Assembly (NCBI RefSeq): GCF_905220365.1
Contig: NC_061153.1
Coordinates: 8,018,001-8,082,000 of the forward strand
Source: Vanessa cardui
Lineage: Eukaryota; Arthropoda; Insecta; Lepidoptera; Nymphalidae
DNA length: 64,000 nucleotides
Reading direction: 5' to 3'
The stretch's first letter is position 1, and each line of letters starts with the position of its first letter. This document shows positions 1 through 14,200 of the stretch, piece after piece. The position numbers were made by a program, and so were the translations under genes. The notes under the pieces were generated by a model. That model made no database searches. It saw only the letters and a program-made list of their open reading frames with translations, and was not told the origin of the DNA.

Positions 1-61
1 TTTGTTTTAATCGAATTAATGATTACAAAAACTTATCAAAAGATAGCATATGGGATGAGTT

Positions 62-203
62 CTGCCCCACATAATTTTCTTAAATTATACCTATCATCTA
101 TTCCTACAATATCTTTAGGGTCTGGGTCCTAATACGATTCATTTTTGTTTTATCGAATTAATGATTTAAAAAACTTATAAAAAGATAGCATATGGGAAGA
201 GTT
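62..203. repeat. Example type A satellite monomer (142 bp)
   Basis: This runs from one CTGCCCC core to the next, 142 bp. Type A is defined by the junction AGGGTCTGGGTCCTAATACG followed by ATTCATTTTTGTTTTATCG. It is one base shorter than type B at GGGTCTGG and one shorter at GTTTTATCG. Subvariants carry CAATTTTGTTTGATCG or CAATTTTGTCTGATCG, for example near 1,290, 4,285 and 12,580. The type is found throughout the array and often sits next to type B. Confidence 0.9.
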
Positions 204-489
204 CTGCCCCACATAATTTTCTTAAATGATACCTATCATCTATTCCTGCAGAATATATAGGGTTCTGGATCCTAAAACGTTTCATTTTTGTTTTAATCGA
301 ATTAATGATTTAAAAAACTTATCAAAAGATAGCATTTTGGAAGAGATCTGCCCCACATAAATTTCTTATATGATACTTTATATATATTCCTACAATATCT
401 ACAGGGTCTGGGTCCTAATACGATTCATTTTTGTTTTATCGAATTAATGATTTAAAAAACTTATAAAAAGATAGCATATGGGAAGAGTT

Positions 490-633
490 CTGCCCCACAT
501 AATTTTCTTAAATGATACCTATCATATATTCCTGCAAAATCTACAGGGTTTTGGATCCTAAAACGTTTCATTTTTGTTTTAATCGAATTAATGATTTAAA
601 AAACTTATCAAAAGATAGCATATGGGAAGAGTT
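490..633. repeat. Example type B satellite monomer (144 bp)
   Basis: This is 144 bp core to core. Type B carries GGGTTCTGG(T/A)TCC or GGGTTTTGGATCC, followed by TAAAACGTTTCATTTTTG and TTTTAATCG. It contains the 8-bp palindrome AAACGTTT (561-568 here), which type A lacks because it reads ATACGATT at that point. Common subvariants have TCCTCAAACG, TCCTGAAACG, TCCAAAAACG or TAAAACTTTTC. The GGATCC and CTGCAG forms would give BamHI and PstI sites in subsets of monomers. Confidence 0.9.
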
Positions 634-3600
634 CTGCCCCACATAAATTTATGAAATGATACCTTATATATATTCCTGTAATATCGACAGGGTTCTGGTT
701 CCTAAAACGTTTCATTTTTGTTTTAATCGAATTAATGATTGGAAAAACTTATAAAAATATAGTATATTGGAAGAGTTCTGCCCCACATAATTTTATTAAA
801 TGATACCTATCATCCATTCCTACAATATTTACAGGGTTTTGGTTCCTAAAACTTTTCATTTTTGTTTTAATCGAATTAATGATTACAAAAACTTATCAAA
901 AGATAGCATATGGGATGAGTTCTGCCCCACATAATTTTCTTAAATTATACCTATCATCTATTCCTACAATATCTTTAGGGTCTGGGTCCTAATACGATTC
1001 ATTTTTGTTTTATCGAATTAATGATTTAAAAAACTTATAAAAAGATAGCATATGGGAAGAGTTCTGCCCCACATAATTTTCTTATATGATACCTATCATC
1101 TATTCCTGCAGAATATATAGGGTTCTGGATCCTAAAACGTTTCATTTTTGTTTTAATCGAATTAATGATTTAAAAAAACTTATCAAAAGATAGCATTTTG
1201 GAAGAGATCTGCCCCACATAAATTTCTTATATGATACCTCATATATATTCCTACAATATCTACAGGGTCTGGGTCCTAATACGATTCAATTTTGTCTGAT
1301 CGAATTAATGATTTAAAAAACTTATCAAAAGATAGCATTTTGAAAGAGTTCTGCCCCACATAAATTTATTAAATGATACCTTGTATATATTGCTACAATA
1401 TCTACAGGGTTCTGGTTCCACAAACGTTTCATTTTTGTTTTAATCGTATTAATGATTTAAAAACTTATCAAAAGATAGCATATGGGAAGAGTTCTGTCCC
1501 ACATAAATTTATGAAATGATACCTTATATATATTCCTGTAATATCGACAGGGTTCTGGTTCCTAAAACTTTTCATTTATGTTTTAATCGAATTAATGATT
1601 TAAAATACTTATCAATAGATGGCATATTGAAAGAGTTATGCCCCACATAAATTTATTAAATGATACCTTATATATATTCCTACAATATCTACAGGGTCTG
1701 GGTCCTAATACGATTCAATTTTGTTTGATCGAATTAATGATGTAAAAAACTTATCAAAATATAGCATATTGGAAGATTTCTGCCCCACAAAATTTATAAA
1801 ATGATACCTTTCATTTATTCCTACAATATCTTTAGGGTCTGGGTCCTAATACAATTCATTTTTGTTTTATCGAATTAATGATTTTAAAAAACTTATCAAA
1901 AGATAGCATATTGGAAGATTTCTGCCCCACATAAATTTATAAAATGATACCTATCATCGATTCCTACAATATCTTTAGGGTCTGGGTCCTAATACGATTC
2001 ATTTTTGTTTTATCGAATTAATTATTACAAAAACTTATCAAAAGATAGCATATGGGAAGAGTTCTGCCCCACATAATTTTCTCAAACTATACCTAGCATC
2101 TATTCCTGCAGAATGTATAGGGTTCTGGATCCTAAAACGTTTCATTTTTGTTTTTATCGAATTAATGATTTAAAAAACTTATCAAAAGATAGCATATGGG
2201 AAGAGTTCTGCCCCACATAAATTTATTAAATGATACCTATCATCTATTCCTACAATATCTCTAGGGTCTGGGTCCTAATACGATTCATTTTTGTTTTATC
2301 AAATTATTGATTTAAAAAACTTATCAAAAGATAGCATTTTGTAAGAGTTCTGCCCCACATAAATTTATTAAATGATACCTTATATATATTCCTGCAATAT
2401 CTACAGGGTTCTGGTTCCTCAAACGTTTCATTTTTGTTTTAATCGTATTAATGATTTAAAAACTTATCAAAAGATAGCATATGGGAAGAGTTCTGCCCCA
2501 CATAAATTTATGAAATGATACCTTATATATATTCCTGTAATATCGACAGGGTTCTGGTTCCTAAAACGTTTCATTTTTGTTTTAATCGAATTAATGATTT
2601 AAAAAACTTATCAAAAGATAGCATTTTGAAAGAGTTCTGCCCCACATAAATTTATAAAATGATACCTATCATCTATTCCTACAATATCTTTAGGGTCTGG
2701 GTCCTAATACGATTCATTTTTGTTTTATCGAATTAATGATTTAAAAAACTTATAAAAAGATAGCAAATGGGAAGAGTTCTGCCCCACATAATTTTCTTAA
2801 ATGATACCTATCATATATTCCTGCAAAATCTACAGGGTTTTGGATCCTAAAACGTTTCATTTTTGTTTTAATCGAATTAATGATTGGAAAAACTTATAAA
2901 AATATAGCATATTGGAAGAGTTCTGCCCCACATAATTTTATTAAATGATACCTATCATCCATTCCTACAATATTTACAGGGTTTTGGTTCCTAAAACTTT
3001 TCATTTTTGTTTTAATCGAATTAATGATTACAAAAACTTATCAAAAGATAGCATATGGGATGAGTTCTGCCCCACATAATTTTCTTAAATTATACCTATC
3101 ATCTATTCCTACAATATCTTTAGGGTCTGGGTCCTAATACGATTCATTTTTGTTTTATCGAATTAAAGATTTAAAAAACTTATAAAAAGATAGCATATGG
3201 GAAGAGTTCTGCCCCACATAATTTTCTTAAATGATACCTATCATCTATTCCTGCAGAATATATAGGGTTCTGGATCCTAAAACGTTTCATTTTTGTTTTA
3301 ATCGAATTAATGATTTAAAAAACTTATCAAAAGATAGCATTTTGGAAGAGATCTGCCCCACATAAATTTCTTATATGATACCTTATATATATTCCTACAA
3401 TATCTACAGGGTCTGGGTCCTAATACGATTCATTTTTGTTTTATCGAATTAATGATTTAAAAAACTTATAAAAAGATAGCATATGGGAAGAGTTCTGCCC
3501 CACATAATTTTCTTAAATGATACCTATCATATATTCCTGCAAAATCTACAGGGTTTTGGATCCTAAAACGTTTCATTTTTGTTTTAATCGAATTAATGAT

Positions 3601-6600
3601 TTAAAAACTTATCAAAAGATAGCATATGGGAAGAGTTCTGCCCCACATAAATTTATGAAATGATACCTTATATATATTCCTGTAATATCGACAGGGTTCT
3701 GGTTCCTAAAACGTTTCATTTTTGTTTTAATCGAATTAATGATTGGAAAAACTTATAAAAATATAGTATATTGGAAGAGTTCTGCCCCACATAATTTTAT
3801 TAAATGATACCTATCATCCATTCCTACAATATTTACAGGGTTTTGGTTCCTAAAACTTTTCATTTTTGTTTTAATCGAATTAATGATTACAAAAACTTAT
3901 CAAAAGATAGCATATGGGATGAGTTCTGCCCCACATAATTTTCTTAAATTATACCTATCATCTATTCCTACAATATCTTTAGGGTCTGGGTCCTAATACG
4001 ATTCATTTTTGTTTTATCGAATTAATGATTTAAAAAACTTATAAAAAGATAGCATATGGGAAGAGTTCTGCCCCACATAATTTTCTTAAATGATACCTAT
4101 CATCTATTCCTGCAGAATATATAGGGTTCTGGTTCCTAAAACGTTTCATTTTTGTTTTAATCGAATTAATGATTTAAAAAACTTATCAAAAGATAGCATT
4201 TTGGAAGAGATCTGCCCCACATAAATTTCTTATATGATACCTCATATATATTCCTACAATATCTACAGGGTCTGGGTCCTAATACGATTCAATTTTGTCT
4301 GATCGAATTAATGATTTAAAAAACTTATCAAAAGATAGCATTTTGAAAGAGTTCTGCCCCACATAATTTTTTTAAATGATATTTATCATCATTTCCTACA
4401 ATATCTACAGGGTTCTGGTTCCTGAAACGTTTCATTTTTGTTTTAATCGAATTAATGATTTCAAAACCTTATCAAAATATAGCATATTGGAAGAGTTCTG
4501 CCCCATATACTTTTCTTAAATGATACCTATCATCTATTCCTGCAGAATATATAGGGTTCTGGTTCCAAAAACGTTTCATTTTTGTTTTAATCGAATTAAT
4601 GATTTAAAAAACTTATCAAAAGATAGCATTTTGGAAGAGATCTGCCCCACATAAATTTATAAAATGATACCTATCATCTATTCCTACAATATCTTTAGGG
4701 TCTGGGTCCTAATACGATTCATTTTTGTTTTATCGAATTAATGATTTAAAAAACTTATAAAAAGATAGCAAATGGGAAGAGTTCTGCCCCACATAATTTT
4801 CTTAAATGATACCTATCATCTATTCCTGCAGAATATATAGGGTTCTGGTGCCTAAAACGTTTCATTTTTGTTTTAATCGAATTAATGATTTCAAAAACTT
4901 ATCAAAAGTTAGCATATGGGAATAGTTCTGCCCTACATTATTTTCTTAAATGATACCTATCATATATTCCTGCAAAATCTACAGGGTTTTGGATCCTAAA
5001 ACGTTTCATTTTTGTTTTAATCGAATTAATGATTTAAAAACTTATCAAAAGATAGCATTTGGGAAGAGTTCTGCCCCACATAAATTTATTAAATGATACC
5101 TATCATCTATTCCTACAATATCTTTAGGGTCTGGGTCCTAATACGATTCATTTTTGTTTTATCGAATTAATGATTTAAAAAAATTATCAAAATATAGCAT
5201 ATTGGAAGATTTCTGCCCCACATAAATTTATAAAATGATACCTTTCATCTATTCCTACAATATCTTTAGGGTCTGGGTCCTAATACGATTCATTTTTGTT
5301 TTATCGAATTACTGATTTCAAAAACTTATCAAAAGATAGCATATGGGAAGAGTTCTGCCCCACATAATTTTCTTAAATGATACCTTTCATCTATTCCTGC
5401 AGAATATATAGGGTTCTGGATCCTAAAACGTTTCATTTTTGTTTTTATCGAATTAATGATTGAAAAAACTTATCAAAATATAGCATTTTGGAAAAGATCT
5501 GCCCCACATAAATTTCTTAAATGATACCTTATATATATTCCTACAATATCTACTGGGTCTGCGTCCTAATACGATTCAATTTTGTTTTATCGAATTAATG
5601 ATTTAAAAAACTTATCAAAAGATAACATTTTGAAAGAGTTCTGCCCCACATAAATTTATAAAATGATACCTATCATCTATTCCTACAATATCTTTAGGGT
5701 CTGGGTCCTAATACGATTCATTTTTGTTTTATCGAATTAATGATTTAAAAAACTTATCAAACGATAGCATATTGAAAGAGTTCTGCCCCACATAAATTTA
5801 TAAAATGATACCTATCATCTATTCCTACAATATCTTTAGGGTCTGGGTCCTAATACGATTCATTTTTGTTTTATCGAATTAATGATTTAAAAAACTTATA
5901 AAAAGATAGCAAATGGGAAGAATTCTGCCCCACATAATTTTCTTAAATGATACCTATCATCTATTCCTGCAGAAGATATAGGGTTCTGGTTCCTAAAACG
6001 TTTCATTTTTGTTTTAATCGAATTAATGATTTCAAAATCTATCAAAAGTTAGCATATGGGAATAGTTCTGCCCTACATTATTTTCTTAAATGATACCTAT
6101 CATATATTCCTGCAAAATCTACAGGGTTTTGGATCCTAAAACGTTTCATTTTTGTTTTAATCGAATTAATGATTTAAAAACTTATCAAAAGATAGCATAT
6201 GGGAAGAGTTCTGCCCCACATAAATTTATGAAATGATACCTTATATATATTCCTGTAATATCGACAGGGTTCTGGTTCCTAAAACGTTTCATTTTTGTTT
6301 TAATCGAATTAATGATTGAAAAAACTTATAAAAATATAGCATATTGGAAGAGTTCTGCCCCACATAATTTTATTAAATGATACCTATCATCCATTCCTAC
6401 AATATTTACAGGGTTTTGGTTCCTAAAACTTTTCATTTTTGTTTTAATCGAATTAATGATTACAAAAACTTATCAAAAGATAGCATATGGGATGAGTTCT
6501 GCCCCACATAATTTTCTTAAATTATACCTATCATCTATTCCTACAATATCTTTAGGGTCTGGGTCCTAATACAATTCATTTTTGTTTTATCGAATTAATG

Positions 6601-7747
6601 ATTTAAAAAACTTATAAAAAGATAGCATATGGGAAGAGTTCTGCCCCACATAATTTTCTTAGATGATACCTATCATCTATTCCTGCAGAATATATAGGGT
6701 TCTGGATCCTAAAACGTTTCATTTTTGTTTTAATCGAATTAATGATTTAAAAAACTTATCAAAAGATAGCATTTTGGAAGAGATCTGCCCCACATAAATT
6801 TCTTATATGATACCTCATATATATTCCTACAATATCTACAGGGTCTGGGTCCTAATACGATTCATTTTTGTTTTATCGAATTAATTATTACAAAAACTTA
6901 TCAAAAGATAGCATATGGGAAGAGTTCTGCCCCACATAATTTTCTCAAACTATACCTATCATCTATTCCTGCAGAATGTATAGGGTTCTGGATCCTAAAA
7001 CGTTTCATTTTTGTTTTTATCGAATTTATGATTTAAAAAACTTATCAAAAGATAGCATATGGGAAGAGTTCTGCCCCACATAAATTTATTAAATGATACC
7101 TATCATCTATTCCTACAATATCTCTAGGGTCTGGGTCCTAATACGATTCATTTTTGTTTTATCAAATTATTGATTTAAAAAACTTATCAAAAGATAGCAT
7201 TTTGTAAGAGTTCTGCCCCACATAAATTTATTAAATGATACCTTATATATATTCCTGCAATATCTACAGGGTTCTGGTTCCTCAAACGTTTCATTTTTGT
7301 TTTAATCGTATTAATGATTTAAAAACTTATCAAAAGATAGCATATGGGAAGAGTTCTGTCCCACATAAATTTATGAAATGATACCTTATATATATTCCTG
7401 TAATATCGACAGGGTTCTGGTTCCTAAAACGTTTCATTTTTGTTTTAATCGAATTAATGATTTCAAAAACTTATCAAAAGATAGCATTTTGAAAGAGTTC
7501 TGCCCCACATAAATTTATAAAATGATACCTATCATCTATTCCTACAATATCTTTAGGGTCTGGGTCCTAATACGATTCATTTTTGTTTTATCGAATTAAT
7601 GATTTAAAAAACTTATAAAAAGATAGCAAATGGGAAGAGTTCTGCCCCACATAATTTTCTTAAATGATACCTATCATATATTCCTGCAAAATCTACAGGG
7701 TTTTGGATCCTAAAACGTTTCATTTTTGTTTTAATCGAATTAATGAT

Positions 7748-8035
7748 TGGAAAAACTTATAAAAATATAGCATATTGGAAGAGTTCTGCCCCACATAATT
7801 TTATTAAATGATACCTATCATCCATTCCTACAATATTTACAGGGTTTTGGTTCCTAAAACTTTTCATTTTTGTTTTAATCGAATTAATGATTGGAAAAAC
7901 TTATAAAAATATAGCATATTGGAAGAGTTCTGCCCCACATAATTTTATTAAATGATACCTATCATCCATTCCTACAATATTTACAGGGTTTTGGTTCCTA
8001 AAACTTTTCATTTTTGTTTTAATCGAATTAATGAT
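7748..8035. repeat. Two identical adjacent 144-bp monomers
   Basis: The monomer beginning GGAAAAACTTATAAAAATAT and ending in CTAAAACTTTTCATTTTTG...AATGATT occurs twice in direct succession. I see no difference between the copies. Other places with this variant (near 740, 2,886, 3,745, 9,038 and 11,170) have it singly. This is the cleanest single-monomer duplication in the array and must be recent relative to its surroundings. Confidence 0.85.
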
Positions 8036-8298
8036 TACAAAAACTTATCAAAAGATAGCATATGGGATGAGTTCTGCCCCACATAATTTTCTTAAATTAT
8101 ACCTATCATCTATTCCTACAATATCTTTAGGGTCTGGGTCCTAATACGATTCATTTTTGTTTTATCGAATTAATGATTTAAAAAACTTATAAAAAGATAG
8201 CATATGGGAAGAGTTCTGCCCCACATAATTTTCTTAAATGATACCTATCATCTATTCCTGCAGAATATATAGGGTTCTGGATCCTAAAACGTTTCATT

Positions 8299-11200
8299 TT
8301 TGTTTTAATCGAATTAATGATTACAAAAACTTATCAAAAGATAGCATATGGGAAGAGTTCTGCCCCACATAATTTTCTTAAATTATACCTATCATCTATT
8401 CCTACAATATCTTTAGGGTCTGGGTCCTAATACGATTCATTTTTGTTTTATCGAATTAATGATTTAAAAAACTTATCAAAAGATAGCATATGGGAAGAGT
8501 TCTGCCCCACATAATTTTCTTAAATGATACCTATCATCTATTCCTGCAGAATATATAGGGTTCTGGATCCTAAAACGTTTCATTTTTGTTTTAATCGAAT
8601 TAATGATTTAAAAAACTTATCAAAAGATAGCATTTTGGAAGAGATCTGCCCCACATAAATTTCTTATATGATACCTTATATATATTCCTACAATATCTAC
8701 AGGGTCTGGGTCCTAATACGATTCATTTTTGTTTTATCGAATTAATGATTTAAAAAACTTATCAAAAGATAGCATATTGGAGGAGTTCTGCCCCACATAA
8801 TTTTCTTAAATGATACCTATCATATATTCCTGCAAAATCTACAGGGTTTTGGATCCTAAAACGTTTCATTTTTGTTTTAATCGAATTAATGATTTAAAAA
8901 CTTATCAAAAGATAGCATATGGGAAGAGTTCTGCCCCACATAAATTTATGAAATGATACCTTATATATATTCCTGTAATATCGACAGGGTTCTGGTTCCT
9001 AAAACGTTTCATTTTTGTTTTAATCGAATTAATGATTGGAAAAACTTATAAAAATATAGTATATTGGAAGAGTTCTGCCCCACATAATTTTATTAAATGA
9101 TACCTATCATCCATTCCTACAATATTTACAGGGTTTTGGTTCCTAAAACTTTTCATTTTTGTTTTAATCGAATTAATGATTACAAAAACTTATCAAAAGA
9201 TAGCATATGGGATGAGTTCTGCCCCACATAATTTTCTTAAATTATACCTATCATCTATTCCTACAATATCTTTAGGGTCTGGGTCCTAATACGATTCATT
9301 TTTGTTTTATCGAATTAATGATTTAAAAAACTTATAAAAAGATAGCATATGGGAAGAGTTCTGCCCCACATAATTTTCTTAAATGATACCTATCATCTAT
9401 TCCTGCAGAATATATAGGGTTCTGGATCCTAAAACGTTTCATTTTTGTTTTAATCGAATTAATGATTTAAAAAACTTATCAAAAGATAGCATTTTGGAAG
9501 AGATCTGCCCCACATAAATTTCTTATATGATACCTCATATATATTCCTACAATATCTACAGGGTCTGGGTCCTAATACGATTCAATTTTGTCTGATCGAA
9601 TTAATGATTTAAAAAACTTATCAAAAGATAGCATTTTGAAAGAGTTCTGCCCCACATAAATTTATTAAATGATACCTTATATATATTGCTACAATATCTA
9701 CAGGGTTCTGGTTCCACAAACGTTTCATTTTTGTTTTAATCGTATTAATGATTTAAAAACTTATCAAAAGATAGCATATGGGAAGAGTTCTGTCCCACAT
9801 AAATTTATGAAATGATACCTTATATATATTCCTGTAATATCGACAGGGTTCTGGTTCCTAAAACTTTTCATTTATGTTTTAATCGAATTAATGATTTAAA
9901 ATACTTATCAAAAGATGGCATATTGAAAGAGTTATGCCCCACATAAATTTATTAAATGATACCTTATATATATTCCTACAATATCTACAGGGTCTGGGTC
10001 CTAATACGATTCATTTTTGTTTCATCGAATTAATGATTTAAAAAACTTATCAAAATATAGCATATTGGAAGATTTCTGCCCCACAAAATTTATAAAATGA
10101 TACCTTTCATTTATTCCTACAATATCTTTAGGGTCTGGGTCCTAATACAATTCATTTTTGTTTTATCGAATTAATGATTTTAAAAACTTATCAAAAGATA
10201 GCATATTGGAAGATTTCTGCCCCACATAAATTTATAAAATGATACCTATCATCGATTCCTACAATATCTTTAGGGTCTGGGTCCTAATACGATTCATTTT
10301 TGTTTTATCGAATTAATTATTACAAAAACTTATCAAAAGATAGCATATGGGAAGAGTTCTGCCCCACATAATTTTCTCAAACTATACCTATCATCTATTC
10401 CTGCAGAATGTATAGGGTTCTGGATCCTAAAACGTTTCATTTTTGTTTTTATCGAATTAATGATTTAAAAAACTTATCAAAAGATAGCATATGGGAAGAG
10501 TTCTGCCCCACATAAATTTATTAAATGATACCTATCATCTATTCCTACAATATCTCTAGGGTCTGGGTCCTAATACGATTCATTTTTGTTTTATCAAATT
10601 ATTGATTTAAAAAACTTATCAAAAGATAGCATTTTGTAAGAGTTCTGCCCCACATAAATTTATTAAATGATACCTTATATATATTCCTGCAATATCTACA
10701 GGGTTCTGGTTCCTCAAACGTTTCATTTTTGTTTTAATCGTATTAATGATTTAAAAACTTATCAAAAGATAGCATATGGGAAGAGTTCTGTCCCACATAA
10801 ATTTATGAAATGATACCTTATATATATTCCTGTAATATCGACAGGGTTCTGGTTCCTAAAACGTTTCATTTTTGTTTTAATCGAATTAATGATTTCAAAA
10901 ACTTATCAAAAGATAGCATTTTGAAAGAGTTCTGCCCCACATAAATTTATAAAATGATACCTATCATCTATTCCTACAATATCTTTAGGGTCTGGGTCCT
11001 AATACGATTCATTTTTGTTTTATCGAATTAATGATTTAAAAAACTTATAAAAAGATAGCAAATGGGAAGAGTTCTGCCCCACATAATTTTCTTAAATGAT
11101 ACCTATCATATATTCCTGCAAAATCTACAGGGTTTTGGATCCTAAAACGTTTCATTTTTGTTTTAATCGAATTAATGATTGGAAAAACTTATAAAAATAT

Positions 11201-14200
11201 AGCATATTGGAAGAGTTCTGCCCCACATAATTTTATTAAATGATACCTATCATCCATTCCTACAATATTTACAGGGTTTTGGTTCCTAAAACTTTTCATT
11301 TTTGTTTTAATCGAATTAATGATTACAAAAACTTATCAAAAGATAGCATATGGGATGAGTTCTGCCCCACATAATTTTCTTAAATGATACCTATCATCTA
11401 TTCCTGCAATATCTTTAGGGTCTGGGTCCTAATACGATTCATTTTTGTTTTATCGAATTAATGATTTAAAAAACTTATAAAAAGATAGCATATGGGAAGA
11501 GTTCTGCCCCACATAATTTTCTTAAATGATACCTATCATCTATTCCTGCAGAATATATAGGGTTCTGGATCCTAAAACGTTTCATTTTTGTTTTAATCGA
11601 ATTAATGATTTAAAAAACTTATCAAAAGATAGCATTTTGGAAGAGATCTGCCCCACATAAATTTCTTATATGATACCTTATATATATTCCTACAATATCT
11701 ACAGGGTCTGGGTCCTAATACGATTCATTTTTGTTTTATCGAATTAATGATTTAAAAAACTTATAAAAAGATAGCATATGGGAAGAGTTCTGCCCCACAT
11801 AATTTTCTTAAATGATACCTATCATATATTCCTGCAAAATCTACAGGGTTTTGGATCCTAAAACGTTTCATTTTTGTTTTAATCGAATTAATGATTTAAA
11901 AACTTATCAAAAGATAGCATATGGGAAGAGTTCTGCCCCACATAAATTTATGAAATGATACCTTATATATATTCCTGTAATATCGACAGGGTTCTGGTTC
12001 CTAAAACGTTTCATTTTTGTTTTAATCGAATTAATGATATGAAAAACTTATAAAAATATAGCATATTGGAAGAGTTCTGCCCCACATAATTTTATTAAAT
12101 GATACCTATCATCCATTCCTACAATATTTACAGGGTTTTGGTTCCTAAAACTTTTCATTTTTGTTTTAATCGAATTAATGATTACAAAAACTTATCAAAA
12201 GATAGCATATGGGATGAGTTCTGCCCCACATAATTTTCTTAAATTATACCTATCATCTATTCCTACAATATCTTTAGGGTCTGGGTCCTAATACGATTCA
12301 TTTTTGTTTTATCGAATTAATGATTTAAAAAACTTATAAAAAGATAGCATATGGGAAGAGTTCTGCCCCACATAATTTTCTTAAATGATACCTATCATCT
12401 ATTCCTGCAGAATATATAGGGTTCTGGTTCCTAAAACGTTTCATTTTTGTTTTAATCGAATTAATGATTTAAAAAACTTATCAAAAGATAGCATTTTGGA
12501 AGAGATCTGCCCCACATAAATTTCTTATATGATACCTTATATATATTCCTACAATATCTACAGGGTCTGGGTCCTAATACGATTCAATTTTGTCTGATCG
12601 AATTAATGATTTAAAAAACTTATCAAAAGATAGCATTTTGAAAGAGTTCTGCCCCACATAATTTTTTTAAATGATATTTATCATCATTTCCTACAATATC
12701 TACAGGGTTCTGGTTCCTGAAACGTTTCATTTTTGTTTTAATCGAATTAATGATTTCAAAACCTTATCAAAATATAGCATATTGGAAGAGTTCTGCCCCA
12801 CATACTTTTCTTAAATGATACCTATCATCTATTCCTGCAGAATATATAGGGTTCTGGTTCCAAAAACGTTTCATTTTTGTTTTAATCGAATTAATGATTT
12901 AAAAAACTTATCAAAAGATAGCATTTTGGAAGAGATCTGCCCCACATAAATTTCTTATATGATACCTATCATCTATTCCTACAATATCTTTAGGGTCTGG
13001 GTCCTAATACGATTCATTTTTGTTTTATCGAATTAATGATTTAAAAAACTTATAAAAAGATAGCAAATGGGAAGAGTTCTGCCCCACATAATTTTCTTAA
13101 ATGATACCTATCATCTATTCCTGCAGAATATATAGGGTTCTGGTTCCTAAAACGTTTCATTTTTGTTTTAATCGAATTAATGATTTCAAAAACTTATCAA
13201 AAGTTAGCATATGGGAATAGTTCTGCCCTACATTATTTTCTTAAATGATACCTATCATATATTCCTGCAAAATCTACAGGGTTTTGGATCCTAAAACGTT
13301 TCATTTTTGTTTTAATCGAATTAATGATTTAAAAACTTATCAAAAGATAGCATATGGGAAGAGTTCTGCCCCACATAAATTTATTAAATGATACCTATCA
13401 TCTATTCCTACAATATCTTTAGGGTCTGGGTCCTAATACGATTCATTTTTGTTTTATCGAATTAATGATTTAAAAAAATTATCAAAATATAGCATATTGG
13501 AAGATTTCTGCCCCACATAAATTTATAAAATGATACCTTTCATCTATTCCTACAATATCTTTAGGGTCTGGGTCCTAATACGATTCATTTTTGTTTTATC
13601 GAATTACTGATTTCAAAAACTTATCAAAAGATAGCATATGGGAAGAGTTCTGCCCCACATAATTTTCTTAAATGATACCTTTCATCTATTCCTGCAGAAT
13701 ATATAGGGTTCTGGATCCTAAAACGTTTCATTTTTGTTTTTATCGAATTAATGATTGAAAAAACTTATCAAAATATAGCATTTTGGAAAAGATCTGCCCC
13801 ACATAAATTTCTTAAATGATACCTTATATATATTCCTACAATATCTACTGGGTCTGCGTCCTAATACGATTCAATTTTGTTTTATCGAATTAATGATTTA
13901 AAAAACTTATCAAAAGATAACATTTTGAAAGAGTTCTGCCCCACATAAATTTATAAAATGATACCTATCATCTATTCCTACAATATCTTTAGGGTCTGGG
14001 TCCTAATACGATTCATTTTTGTTTTATCGAATTAATGATTTAAAAAACTTATCAAAAGATAGCATATTGAAAGAGTTCTGCCCCACATAAATTTATAAAA
14101 TGATACCTATCATCTATTCCTACAATATCTTTAGGGTCTGGGTCCTAATACGATTCATTTTTGTTTTATCGAATTAATGATTTAAAAAACTTATAAAAAG

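Larger units (their letters stand above)
1..6860. repeat. Left copy of an ~8.3-kb-spaced higher-order block
   Basis: This stretch matches about 8,299-15,150 monomer for monomer at an offset of 8,295-8,298 bp. Paired landmarks: GATTGGAAAAACTT...TAGTATATTGG at 741 and 9,038; ATTGCTACAATATC at 1,391 and 9,687; GTTTTTATCGAATT at 2,158 and 10,453; TATTTATCATCATTTCC at 4,386 and 12,681; TACTGGGTCTGCGTCC at 5,551 and 13,846. Correspondence is lost near 6,860, where this copy has GAATTAATTATTAC and the other has TTTGATCGAATTAATG. The true left end is outside the window. Confidence 0.75.

Noticed and set aside
100..130. Telomere-like TTTAGGG / TTAGG within type A monomers
   Set aside because: There is only one such heptamer per monomer, embedded in CTTTAGGGTCTGGG, and often changed to CTACAGGG or CTCTAGGG. 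It is never in tandem, so it is not telomeric repeat.
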